This document shows positions 43,652 to 50,626 of a DNA stretch of 58,385 bases, piece by piece (position 1 is the first letter of the stretch; every line of letters starts with the position of its first letter). The DNA is taken from assembly GCA_030429665.1 (NCBI GenBank), contig JAUIEZ010000012.1, positions 1 to 58,385 on the forward strand, read 5' to 3'. This DNA is from Gammaproteobacteria bacterium. Its GTDB lineage: Bacteria; Pseudomonadota; Gammaproteobacteria; Arenicellales; CAJQKF01. The notes beneath the pieces are model-generated. The model was not told the origin of the DNA, made no database searches, and saw nothing but the letters and a program-made list of their open reading frames with translations. Position numbers and translations under genes: made by a program.

Positions 43652-45232
43652 TCAACGCGCGGTCATTCGAGCGCCACCGATGCAGCGTTCGAGCAGCACG
43701 AACAGCGCCAGGCAACCTGCCAGCAATACCACCGCGACCACGGCTGCCTCATCGACACGGTACGCGGACAAATACTGGTACAGCAGCAGCGGCAGGGTCG
43801 CCTGTCCGGCGCCCGCGAACAGCGCGACGACGCCGAGATCGCCGAAGGAGAGCGCGGCGACCAGGGCCGCGGACAGACCCAGCGGTCGCCGCAGCAGCGG
43901 GAAATCCACCACGCGGAAGCGGTCGCGGCCGACCATGCCCAGGCTCAGGCAGAGACGACCGTACTCTGCCTCGCGCTGCCGCATGGCCGGCGCCAGGCTG
44001 CGAATGACGAACGGCAGGCCCGTCAAGGCGTTCACCGCGATCACCACCGCGACGGTGATCCGGTCCAGGTCGATGTGGCCGTGCAGCAGCAGGAAGTAGC
44101 CGGTGCCGATGACCAGCGGCGGCACGACGTAGACCACGGCGCCGGTGGTTTCGAGCAGATCGGCGAGACGGCCGCGGCGAGCGCTCGCGAGGCGCGCCGC
44201 GCTCGCCGCGATCAGCCAGCCGGCGGCGGTGGAGAGGGTCGTGGCGCCGAGCGCGATGAATGCCGAGAGCGCCAGGCTGCGCCACAGGGACGCCGTCGCC
44301 AGCACCTCGGCGACCGGTCCGCCCGCGCCGTCGACGACGATGGCGGCAAGCACCGTGCCCACCACCAGCAGCGCGGCGACGATCGAGGCGCCGTCCAGCG
44401 CGCGCGCCGTCGGATTGTCGACCACCGTGGCGATACCGCCCGAATCGATCTCGCTGGCGCGGTGCAGGGTAAACCGTGCCGCCGCCAGCGCCAGGATCGC
44501 GCACAGCGCGAGCTGCACCAGGGCCAGCACGACGGCGCGGCCGGGATCGAAGTCGAAGCGCAGGGACTGGTAGATAGCGACCTCCAGCGTGGTGCTGCGC
44601 GGACCGCCGCCCAGCGTGAGTACCACCGCGAAGCTGGTCAGGCACAGCATGAACACCATCAGCGCGGCCCCCGGCAGGGCCCCGCGCAGTGCCGGCCACT
44701 CCACGTGGCGGAAGGCCTGCCAGGGCGAAAAGTTCAACTGCCGCGCGAGCCGCCACTGGGCCGCGGGCACCTGCTCGAGCGACGGCACCATCAGCCGCGC
44801 CGCCAGCGGCAGGTTGAAGAACACGTGGGCGATGAGAATGCCCTGCAATCCGTACAAGCCGCGTCCCAGCGGCATCCAACCGTCGGCGCCGAATACCGCG
44901 ACCACGCCCAGCACGGCGACGATCGACGGCACCACCAGCGGCACGCCCATCAATCCGAGCAACAGCCGCCTGCCCGGCAGGTTCGGCCGTCGCGCCAGGG
45001 CGCGGGCGACGAGGATCGCCGGCGCGACGCTGAGCAGCGTGGAGGCGCCCGCCTGCAGCAGCGAGAAACGCAGGACGCGCAGCAGGTAGGCGTCGTTCCA
45101 GACGGCGAAGTCCGGTAGCGTGCCGGCGCGAGCCAGCAGTGCGGCGATCGGCAGTATCGCCAGCGCGGCCACCGCCGCCGCGATGACCGCGCCGGACGTC
45201 GATCCGGCTACCGGCTCAGGGCGCCGAGCCAC
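43652..45232 (-). CDS. thiP: thiamine ABC transporter permease ThiP
   Basis: A 526-residue permease with two homologous halves and about twelve hydrophobic segments, close to E. coli ThiP (536). GTG 45232 starts within the end of thiB (25-base overlap). Each half has the EAA-type loop that meets ThiQ: RLARQLNFSPWQAFRHVEWP in the first and REAEYGRLCLSLGMVGRDRF in the second. LPLAARLMVPSLEQVPAAQW and SFGDLGVVALFAG are further family segments. It carries thiamine across the inner membrane. Confidence 0.93.
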   Translation of the reverse strand: MARRPEPVAGSTSGAVIAAAVAALAILPIAALLARAGTLPDFAVWNDAYLLRVLRFSLLQAGASTLLSVAPAILVARALARRPNLPGRRLLLGLMGVPLVVPSIVAVLGVVAVFGADGWMPLGRGLYGLQGILIAHVFFNLPLAARLMVPSLEQVPAAQWRLARQLNFSPWQAFRHVEWPALRGALPGAALMVFMLCLTSFAVVLTLGGGPRSTTLEVAIYQSLRFDFDPGRAVVLALVQLALCAILALAAARFTLHRASEIDSGGIATVVDNPTARALDGASIVAALLVVGTVLAAIVVDGAGGPVAEVLATASLWRSLALSAFIALGATTLSTAAGWLIAASAARLASARRGRLADLLETTGAVVYVVPPLVIGTGYFLLLHGHIDLDRITVAVVIAVNALTGLPFVIRSLAPAMRQREAEYGRLCLSLGMVGRDRFRVVDFPLLRRPLGLSAALVAALSFGDLGVVALFAGAGQATLPLLLYQYLSAYRVDEAAVVAVVLLAGCLALFVLLERCIGGARMTAR

Positions 45233-46197
45233 TCGTCGATCCACGCGCGGCGCGAGGCCGCGACGATCTCGTCGTCGAACAGCAACACCGGCGAGGGATC
45301 GACGAGGTCGTCGAAGGCGTCGGGCAGCGCGTCGCGTTGCATGGCGGCCGGGTACATCCAGTTGGTGGTGGGAATGACGGACTGGAACTCGTCGGTCAGC
45401 ATGAAGGCGAGAAACTCGCGGGCCAGTGTCGTGTCGTCGCTCGAGGCGAGCACGCCCGCCACCTCGATCTGCAGGTAGTGGCCTTCCTCGAAGTCGGCCG
45501 CGGCGAAGCGATCGTCCTCCTCGGCAATGGCATGGTAGGCGGGCGACGTGGTGTAGCTCAGCACCATGGGCGCCTCGTTCTTGAGGAACATGCCGTAGGC
45601 CTCGCTCCATCCCTGGGTCACCGTGACGATGCGCGGCGACAGACTGCGCCATGCCTCGGCCGCGTCGTCGCCGAACGCCTTTTTCATCCACAAGAGCAGG
45701 CCGAGCCCGGGGGTGGACGTGCGCGGGTCCTGGATGAGCACGTCGGGTCCGTCCTCGTTGTCGACCAGCTCGCGCAGGCTGGCCGGCGGCTCGGCGAGAT
45801 GCTCGGTGTTGTAGACGAAGGCGAAGTAACCGTAGTCGTAGGGGACGAAGACGTCGTCCGTCCACTGCACCGGCAGCGCCAGGCCGCCGACGTCGATGCC
45901 GTGGGGTGCGAACAGTCCCGTCGACCGCGCTTCGGCGGTCAGGTTGGTGTCGAGACCCAGCACCACGTCCGCGCCGGATTCGGTGCCCTCGATCTTCAGC
46001 CGGTTGAGCAGCGTGACGCCGTCCGCGAGGCCCACCAGCTCGATGTCGCAGCCGCACCGACTCTCGAACGCGGCTTCCACCTTCGGTCCCGGACCCCAGT
46101 CGCTGGTGAACGAATCGTAGGTGTAGACCGTCAGTGCCGCGTCGGCGGCGGCCGGCAGGGGGATCAGTGCAATGACGAGGGCGGCGAGTCGTCGCAT
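45208..46197 (-). CDS. thiB: thiamine-binding periplasmic protein ThiB
   Basis: A 329-residue binding protein. ATG 46197, preceded by GGAG, opens a signal peptide (MRRLAALVIALIPLPAAADA); in-frame ATGs upstream at 46215 and 46257 have no such signal next to them. The mature part starts LTVYTYDSFTSDWGPGP, and VQWTDDVFVPYDYGYFAFVY and GLGLLLWMKKAFGD match ThiB. It captures thiamine, TMP or TPP for ThiPQ. It is the first gene after the TPP riboswitch. Confidence 0.94.
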   Translation of the reverse strand: MRRLAALVIALIPLPAAADAALTVYTYDSFTSDWGPGPKVEAAFESRCGCDIELVGLADGVTLLNRLKIEGTESGADVVLGLDTNLTAEARSTGLFAPHGIDVGGLALPVQWTDDVFVPYDYGYFAFVYNTEHLAEPPASLRELVDNEDGPDVLIQDPRTSTPGLGLLLWMKKAFGDDAAEAWRSLSPRIVTVTQGWSEAYGMFLKNEAPMVLSYTTSPAYHAIAEEDDRFAAADFEEGHYLQIEVAGVLASSDDTTLAREFLAFMLTDEFQSVIPTTNWMYPAAMQRDALPDAFDDLVDPSPVLLFDDEIVAASRRAWIDEWLGALSR

Positions 46198-46250
46198 GGT
46201 GCTTCTCCGGGGCATTGGGAACTGCGGGATGCGGGGAAACCATGCGGCGC

Positions 46251-46341
46251 CACTCACATCCCTCCGCGGGTACGAGCCCGTTCAGGTTCAGCGGGTTGGG
46301 CAGGGCCCTCTCAGCGCGCCGGGCGCGCACCCCGATGAGTG
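46251..46341 (-). promoter_or_regulatory. TPP riboswitch (THI element)
   Basis: On the minus strand this 91-base element has the conserved TPP-aptamer blocks in order: P1 5' side CACTC, CGGGGTGC, GCTGAGAGGG, ACCCGCTGAACCTGAACGGG, then CGCGGAGGGA and P1 3' side GTGAGTG. It lies about 50 bases upstream of the thiB start. Binding of thiamine pyrophosphate should reduce expression of thiBP, probably together with the genes downstream. Whether it acts on transcription or translation cannot be read with certainty; no clear terminator lies between it and thiB, which favours blocking of the ribosome-binding site. Confidence 0.93.
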
Positions 46342-46348
46342 TGCGGCG

Positions 46349-46377
46349 ACTATAGATGACGCATCGATGCCCTGCAA
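46349..46377 (-). promoter_or_regulatory. sigma70-type promoter of the thi operon
   Basis: Read on the minus strand, a -35 box TTGCAG (46377-46372) and a -10 box TATAGT (46354-46349) are 17 bases apart. Transcription would start about 7 bases on, at the very beginning of the riboswitch. Matches are 4-5 of 6 at each box. The position relative to the riboswitch is the main support. Confidence 0.5.
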
Positions 46378-46486
46378 GCGCGTCCACGGTTCGCGGCCAA
46401 TCACGCGACCGCAACCCTTCCTGATTGAAAATACAGGTTAAAATCCGATCAACGCCGCGACGGCGGCTTGATTCGGACAATATGAA

Positions 46487-47374
46487 ATGGCGCAATCTAC
46501 CGAGAACGAATTCGAACGCGTGGGACTCGCCGGTACCGGGCTGATGGGTGCTCCGATGGCGCGCCGACTGCTCGAGGCGGGTTTCGACCTGTCGGTCTAC
46601 AACCGCACGGCCGAAAAGGCCCTGGCCGCGGTGGGAGGCGACGCCGACCGTGTCTGCGCCACGCCGTCGCGGCTGGCGGCGCAAGTGGACATCGTCATAC
46701 TCATGCTGGCCGACACGCCGACGGTGGAGCAGGTGGTGAACGGTTCGGAGGGCATTATCGAATCGCTGGCGCCCGGCGCGCTGGTCATCGACATGGGAAC
46801 GACCGCGGTGGCGGCGACACGGGCGCTGGCCGAGGACGTGCGCAACGCCGGCGCCGAGTTTGTCGACGCGCCGGTGTCCGGCGGCGTGATCGGCGCCGAG
46901 AGCGGCACGTTGTCAATCATGGCGGGCGGCACCGAGGCGGCGTTCACGCGCGCCATGCCGGTGCTGCAGGTGCTTGGCGGCCGCATTACCCGCGTCGGCG
47001 ATACCGGTGCCGGCCAGATCGCCAAGGCCGCCAACCAGGTCATCGTCGGTCTGACCATCGCCGCGGTCTCCGAGGCGCTCGCCCTGGCGCAGCGCGCGGG
47101 TGCCGACATCGGCAAGGTGCGCGAGGCGCTGGCCGGCGGCTTCGCCTCCTCGCGCATCCTCGAGGTGCACGGCGAACGCATGGAGAAGGACAACTTCGCG
47201 CCGGGCGGACGCTGCACCACCCAGCGCAAGGACCTGGCCCAGGCGCTGGACCTGGCCGGGCAGCTCAGCCTCGATCTGCCCGTAACCGCCCTGACTTGCG
47301 ACCTGTACGACCGTCTCATCGAGGACGGAAGCGGCGACCTCGATCACTCGGCGTTGTTCAAGCTGTATCGCTGA
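46487..47374 (+). CDS. 3-hydroxyisobutyrate/tartronate-semialdehyde-type beta-hydroxyacid dehydrogenase
   Basis: A 295-residue NAD(P)-dependent oxidoreductase. Rossmann motif VGLAGTGLMGAPMARRLLEA, substrate-binding FVDAPVSGGVIGAESGTLSI and catalytic lysine in AGQIAKAANQVIVG are present. The overall plan fits GarR/GlxR and MmsB. It oxidises a beta-hydroxyacid or reduces the semialdehyde in the cytoplasm; the substrate is not fixed by these motifs. It is divergent from the thi operon and ends 9 bases from the RND pump remnant. Confidence 0.88.
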   Translation: MAQSTENEFERVGLAGTGLMGAPMARRLLEAGFDLSVYNRTAEKALAAVGGDADRVCATPSRLAAQVDIVILMLADTPTVEQVVNGSEGIIESLAPGALVIDMGTTAVAATRALAEDVRNAGAEFVDAPVSGGVIGAESGTLSIMAGGTEAAFTRAMPVLQVLGGRITRVGDTGAGQIAKAANQVIVGLTIAAVSEALALAQRAGADIGKVREALAGGFASSRILEVHGERMEKDNFAPGGRCTTQRKDLAQALDLAGQLSLDLPVTALTCDLYDRLIEDGSGDLDHSALFKLYR

Positions 47375-47383
47375 GCGGGCGGG

Positions 47384-47524
47384 CTAGCTTTTCTCCACTT
47401 CTCCCTGCGCCGCGCCGCGGGGCGCGCCCTTCAATCGTTCGCGGGTCGATTGCACGATGTAGTAGAGCGGCGGCACCATCACCACGCCGATCACGGTCGC
47501 GATGTGCATGCCGCCGGAGGATGC
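47384..47524 (-). pseudogene. 3' remnant of an RND (AcrB/HAE1-type) efflux pump gene
   Basis: The last 46 codons and stop of a gene whose upstream part is missing. The peptide SSGGMHIATVIGVVMVPPLY continuing to IVQ matches the final transmembrane segment of RND pumps (GGM-x-x-ATV and V-P-x-x motif), followed by a short cytoplasmic tail. Similarity stops near 47524, and an in-frame TGA lies at 47567-47569. The normal gene is over 3 kb, so it was cut here by an insertion or deletion; the island of novel genes lies on the other side. Confidence 0.72.
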
Positions 47525-47957
47525 AAACTGAAGAACGCCCACGGAGATCGGTGAGGCGGGATGTTGTCATCGTTAGCCAATCGCGGGTCGGCCCGGTCCA
47601 CGAAAAAAAGAAGTTGTGTGGCCGGCTTACGATCATACCGTTTATCGAAAAATATCGACCGTTGGTCGGAGCGCGGGTTTACGATGATTTAGCGGTCGGG
47701 TAAAACCGCGCACGCATTCAACACCTCACCATCGCATAGGACATGCGACCACAGGTAGCAAGGACGCCCGAAACGCCCCCGTATTCCACCGCTGCATTCG
47801 TACGTACGACTTCCGTCTCACGGCCGACCGGCCATGTGGGACGATCTCGTTGCCAAATTGCGACGTGTATCCTTCGCTTGGTTTGCTGCCGGGGCCTGGA
47901 CAGGATCGTTGTTGAAGTTCCGGAGCCCGATCCTCGAATCGCACCGCGGGGCGCGGG
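47525..47957. other. intergenic stretch at the island boundary, no gene
   Basis: No supported gene in about 430 bases. The stretch 47615-47705 looks more AT-rich than the surroundings. It carries an imperfect 11-bp inverted repeat (47671-47681 and 47701-47711) and a small gacc/ggtc hairpin (47657-47667), and may include the promoter of the operon that starts at 47958. Upstream it joins the RND remnant. Confidence 0.4.
47671..47711. repeat. imperfect inverted repeat at the island edge
   Basis: The arm gcgcgggttta (47671-47681) and the arm taaaaccgcgc (47701-47711) pair with one mismatch around a 19-base spacer. The repeat could be an operator, a weak terminator or the end of an inserted element. 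No matching copy was found elsewhere in the window. Confidence 0.35.
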
Positions 47958-48461
47958 TTGGGCACGGTCGTGATCGCATGCAATGATTCAACGCGTCGCG
48001 TGTCGCGAATCGCACCCCGTATGGCCGTCGTAATCGCGTTAGTTTCGTCGCTAGTCTTGTTGGTTATCGGCGTCGCATGGTACCGGAATGGCACACCGTC
48101 GACCGAAACAGTCGATCCACTAGACGGCATCTCCGAGAAGACCCAGGAGGCGCGAGTCGGCGCACTGACAAGCGGCATCCAAGCGACCGTCAGCAAGATA
48201 TCGAATCTCGCTCGACAAGAAGAAGAATTGCAAGCCCGCATCGTCACGCTCGACCCGATCCGGGCGCCCTCTACAGCTTCCCTGCGATCGATCGAGCCGA
48301 GTGAGCCCCGGACACTGCTCGACCCCGGACCTTCCCGGTTGGAAATGTCCAGGCAAGAAAATCGGATGCCTTCGGGAATCTCGGTGAAGGCACTGGAAGC
48401 GTATACCCGGGCCACGGGGGTCGACCCTGGGAAGATTGAAGCTCTCCTGCGGCGAAACTAG
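47958..48461 (+). CDS. small single-pass membrane protein of unknown function
   Basis: A frame of up to 167 residues, first of four closely spaced plus-strand genes. A single membrane helix (VVIALVSSLVLLVIGVAWYR) is followed by a polar region with coiled-coil character (TVSKISNLARQEEELQARIV) and a compact C-terminal part (SVKALEAYTRATGVDPGKIE). The start is uncertain: TTG 47958, GTG 47970 or ATG 48021 in front of the helix; no strong ribosome-binding site is seen. Topology suggests a periplasmic coiled coil anchored to the inner membrane, perhaps assisting export of the downstream proteins. Not recognised as a known family. Confidence 0.6.
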   Translation: MGTVVIACNDSTRRVSRIAPRMAVVIALVSSLVLLVIGVAWYRNGTPSTETVDPLDGISEKTQEARVGALTSGIQATVSKISNLARQEEELQARIVTLDPIRAPSTASLRSIEPSEPRTLLDPGPSRLEMSRQENRMPSGISVKALEAYTRATGVDPGKIEALLRRN

Positions 48462-48489
48462 CCGTTGAACCACAGCTTGATGCGGAACG

Positions 48490-49545
48490 ATGCGAAGGGA
48501 CTCGATAGAAAACTCCAGCCGGCCTGTCCGGCCTTACCGATTGCCGAAGATTGCCGGCGGTTCGTTGACGGCACTGACGACCTTGCTTCTCCTCTCTTCG
48601 ACAACGGCATGGGCGCAGGCCGGACTTCCGGACAAGTCCACGATGCTTGTAAAAATCGATGGTGCATGTCCCGAGTCCTGGGAACCGATTCGAGCCGGAT
48701 TCATCGGCGGTGCACAAACGGTTGTTGACGCTTGGCAGGGGGATGCCGTCGACAGGGGCGCGTTTCTCGCCTATCTCGACCAGGAAATGGCGGCCGAGAA
48801 CCTGACGTCCGAAGAGCTCGAGGCGATGGCGGGAGATCCGATGGCGGTTGTTGCCGAGTGCGCCTACCAGAAACTCCGCTTTATGCGGCTCATGGCGTTT
48901 CAGGCTTCCGAAGTAACCGCGGCGGGTTCGTTTACGACAAGCGTTGACCTCGGCGGTCCGCCCGTGCCGGACGGGAGCACCCAGGAATACGCCGCCGAAT
49001 CGTGTGAATTCATTCGTGAAGCGTATCCGAGCGCGGCGCCGGGAGACTACTGGATCGATCCGGATGGTGGCGACACTTCGAACGCGCAGATCGCGCAGTG
49101 CAATCTCGGTTACGACATTCGTCACCTGCGATTTATCGCGGAAAGCGAGATTAACGGCAAGGTCTACACGTCAATGGCGGAGTTGAATCTTCTCGATGTC
49201 GACGAAATGCCCGTTGCCCGTGATGCCTGGGAGATTACGTACTACGACAGCGAAGAACTGGTCGGGGAGAACGGCGCGGCCGCCAATGCAATTGACGGGG
49301 ATTCCTCCACGATCTGGCATACCGAATGGTACGCCAACGCGCCGCCGCACCCGCACGAGATTCGTGTCGATCTTGGGGAGACCGTAAGAGCAATCGGCTT
49401 GAAGTACTTGCCCAGGCAATACGGTGTAAACGGAACGGTTGCCGCGGTAAAGATCTACGGCAGCGACGACGGGGTCGCGTGGAATCTGCTGGTGAGCAAA
49501 ACATTGGCGGCCGATACGAGTGAAAAGACAATCTACTTCGAATAA
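48490..49545 (+). CDS. exported protein: new N-domain, fibrinogen-like motif and discoidin/CBM32 tip
   Basis: A 351-residue protein with a long signal sequence (hydrophobic core LTALTTLLLLSSTTAWAQA, residues 27-45). Residues 59-130 form a domain shared with the next protein: C60-P-x-x-W64-E, WQGD (82-85), D88-R89, F92, E99-M100 and AEC (122-124). Residues 171-205 (SCEFIREAYPSAAPGDYWID and on) resemble the start of fibrinogen/collagen-C-type domains. Residues 245-351 are an F5/8 type C (discoidin, CBM32-like) domain with GENGAAANAIDGDSSTIWHT and IRVDLGETVRAIGLKYLPRQ, which bind carbohydrates. Likely a secreted or surface adhesin. It starts 28 bases after the small membrane protein gene. Confidence 0.82.
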   Translation: MRRDSIENSSRPVRPYRLPKIAGGSLTALTTLLLLSSTTAWAQAGLPDKSTMLVKIDGACPESWEPIRAGFIGGAQTVVDAWQGDAVDRGAFLAYLDQEMAAENLTSEELEAMAGDPMAVVAECAYQKLRFMRLMAFQASEVTAAGSFTTSVDLGGPPVPDGSTQEYAAESCEFIREAYPSAAPGDYWIDPDGGDTSNAQIAQCNLGYDIRHLRFIAESEINGKVYTSMAELNLLDVDEMPVARDAWEITYYDSEELVGENGAAANAIDGDSSTIWHTEWYANAPPHPHEIRVDLGETVRAIGLKYLPRQYGVNGTVAAVKIYGSDDGVAWNLLVSKTLAADTSEKTIYFE

Positions 49546-49567
49546 CGGATTGGCAGGGAGAAGCAAA

Positions 49568-50572
49568 GTGGGAAAAGTCAAGCACAAGGGAATGGTCGGC
49601 CTGGGGCTGATGGTGGTGTTGTCGTCGGCTTTCGGGCAGGAAGTCGACATTCAGGTGCTGGAAGATCGAGCCGCGGCCGCCTGTCCTACTATCTGGGAAG
49701 ACATTTCGGCCGATATCGACCCCGCGGTGGTTGTCGGCGACCACTGGCAGGGTGACTCGGCGGACCGGGACGCGTTCATCGATTTCATCAGCACGGAAAT
49801 GGGCGCCGCCGCTCCGGACGCGACCGGACTTGCCGCCATGGCGGATGATCTTCCCACGGTCGCGGCGGAGTGCGCGACCCAGCGCCTCGGGTTGCTCGAC
49901 GGTTTGATAAACAAGCTGCCCGGCGATGCGTTGGCGGCCCTGTCGTCTGTTACGGAAGCGATGCAGGGCGGCGCGTCGGCGCTCGTGCAGGATGGCTTTC
50001 TCGTCGGTGATGTCCGTGTTACCGGCCGCGATCAACCGGCCGAAGGCTGGCTGTTCCTGACCGGGCAGACCATCGGAAACACCGGCTCTGGCGCCAACCT
50101 GGAAGGCGAGGACTTCGAGGCCCTCTTCGCACTTGCGAGGAACTGGGCGCCAAATAATGGTGGTGAGGATTTCCTGTCCGGTGATGTCGTGCTCCTCCCC
50201 GACATGCGCGGCCGGGTTATCGGCGGGATCGACAACATGGGCGGTGCATCTGCGGATCGGATAACGGACCTTGCCGCCGACCAGGTGGGCGGCAGCATTG
50301 GCGCCGAGTCGCACCAGCTTACAGTTGACGAGCTGCCCTCGCATTCGCACGGCATGGGATCTGCGGGCAAGCACAAGCATTCCTACACGGATGTCTCGAC
50401 AGTGAGCGGAAGTTCGCTCGGAAGCGGCGGATCGCGCGGAGATTCATCGGTCACCCGCAATACGTCTTCGACCGGCAGTCACACACACTCTATCCAGTCC
50501 ACGGGAGGCGACCAACCGCATCCTATTGTCCAGCCGACTTTGTTTTTCAATGTCGAGATGAAATACAAGTAG
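49568..50572 (+). CDS. exported protein: same N-domain with phage tail-collar tip
   Basis: A 334-residue protein. GTG 49568 is preceded by AGGGAG and opens a signal peptide (VKHKGMVGLGLMVVLSSAFG, cut near FGQ-EV). Residues 37-106 match the N-domain of the preceding protein: C39-P-x-x-W43-E, WQGD (60-63), D66-R67, F70, E77-M78 and AEC (100-102). Residues about 150-334 are a tail-collar-type domain: ADGWLF-like AEGWLFLTGQTIG, VVLLPDMRGRVIGGIDNMGG, ELPSHSHGMG, a Gly/Ser-rich stretch and the closing QPHPIVQPTLFFNVEMKYK. Such domains form receptor-binding fibre tips and microcystin-dependent-protein-like secreted proteins. Here a signal peptide replaces the phage context. It starts 22 bases after the previous gene. 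Confidence 0.83.
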   Translation: MGKVKHKGMVGLGLMVVLSSAFGQEVDIQVLEDRAAAACPTIWEDISADIDPAVVVGDHWQGDSADRDAFIDFISTEMGAAAPDATGLAAMADDLPTVAAECATQRLGLLDGLINKLPGDALAALSSVTEAMQGGASALVQDGFLVGDVRVTGRDQPAEGWLFLTGQTIGNTGSGANLEGEDFEALFALARNWAPNNGGEDFLSGDVVLLPDMRGRVIGGIDNMGGASADRITDLAADQVGGSIGAESHQLTVDELPSHSHGMGSAGKHKHSYTDVSTVSGSSLGSGGSRGDSSVTRNTSSTGSHTHSIQSTGGDQPHPIVQPTLFFNVEMKYK

Positions 50573-50626
50573 CGTCGGCGGCGATCAATTCGCTTCCGGG
50601 AACCGGACTTCACAAGGAACTGTGCC

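Noticed and set aside
45233..46684. Upstream extension of the thiP frame through thiB and the riboswitch
   Set aside because: ThiB occupies this region in another frame and the extension has no similarity to permeases.
47743..47973. Short frames in the island-edge intergenic region
   Set aside because: They are short on both strands, have no ribosome-binding sites and no hydrophobic or domain features.
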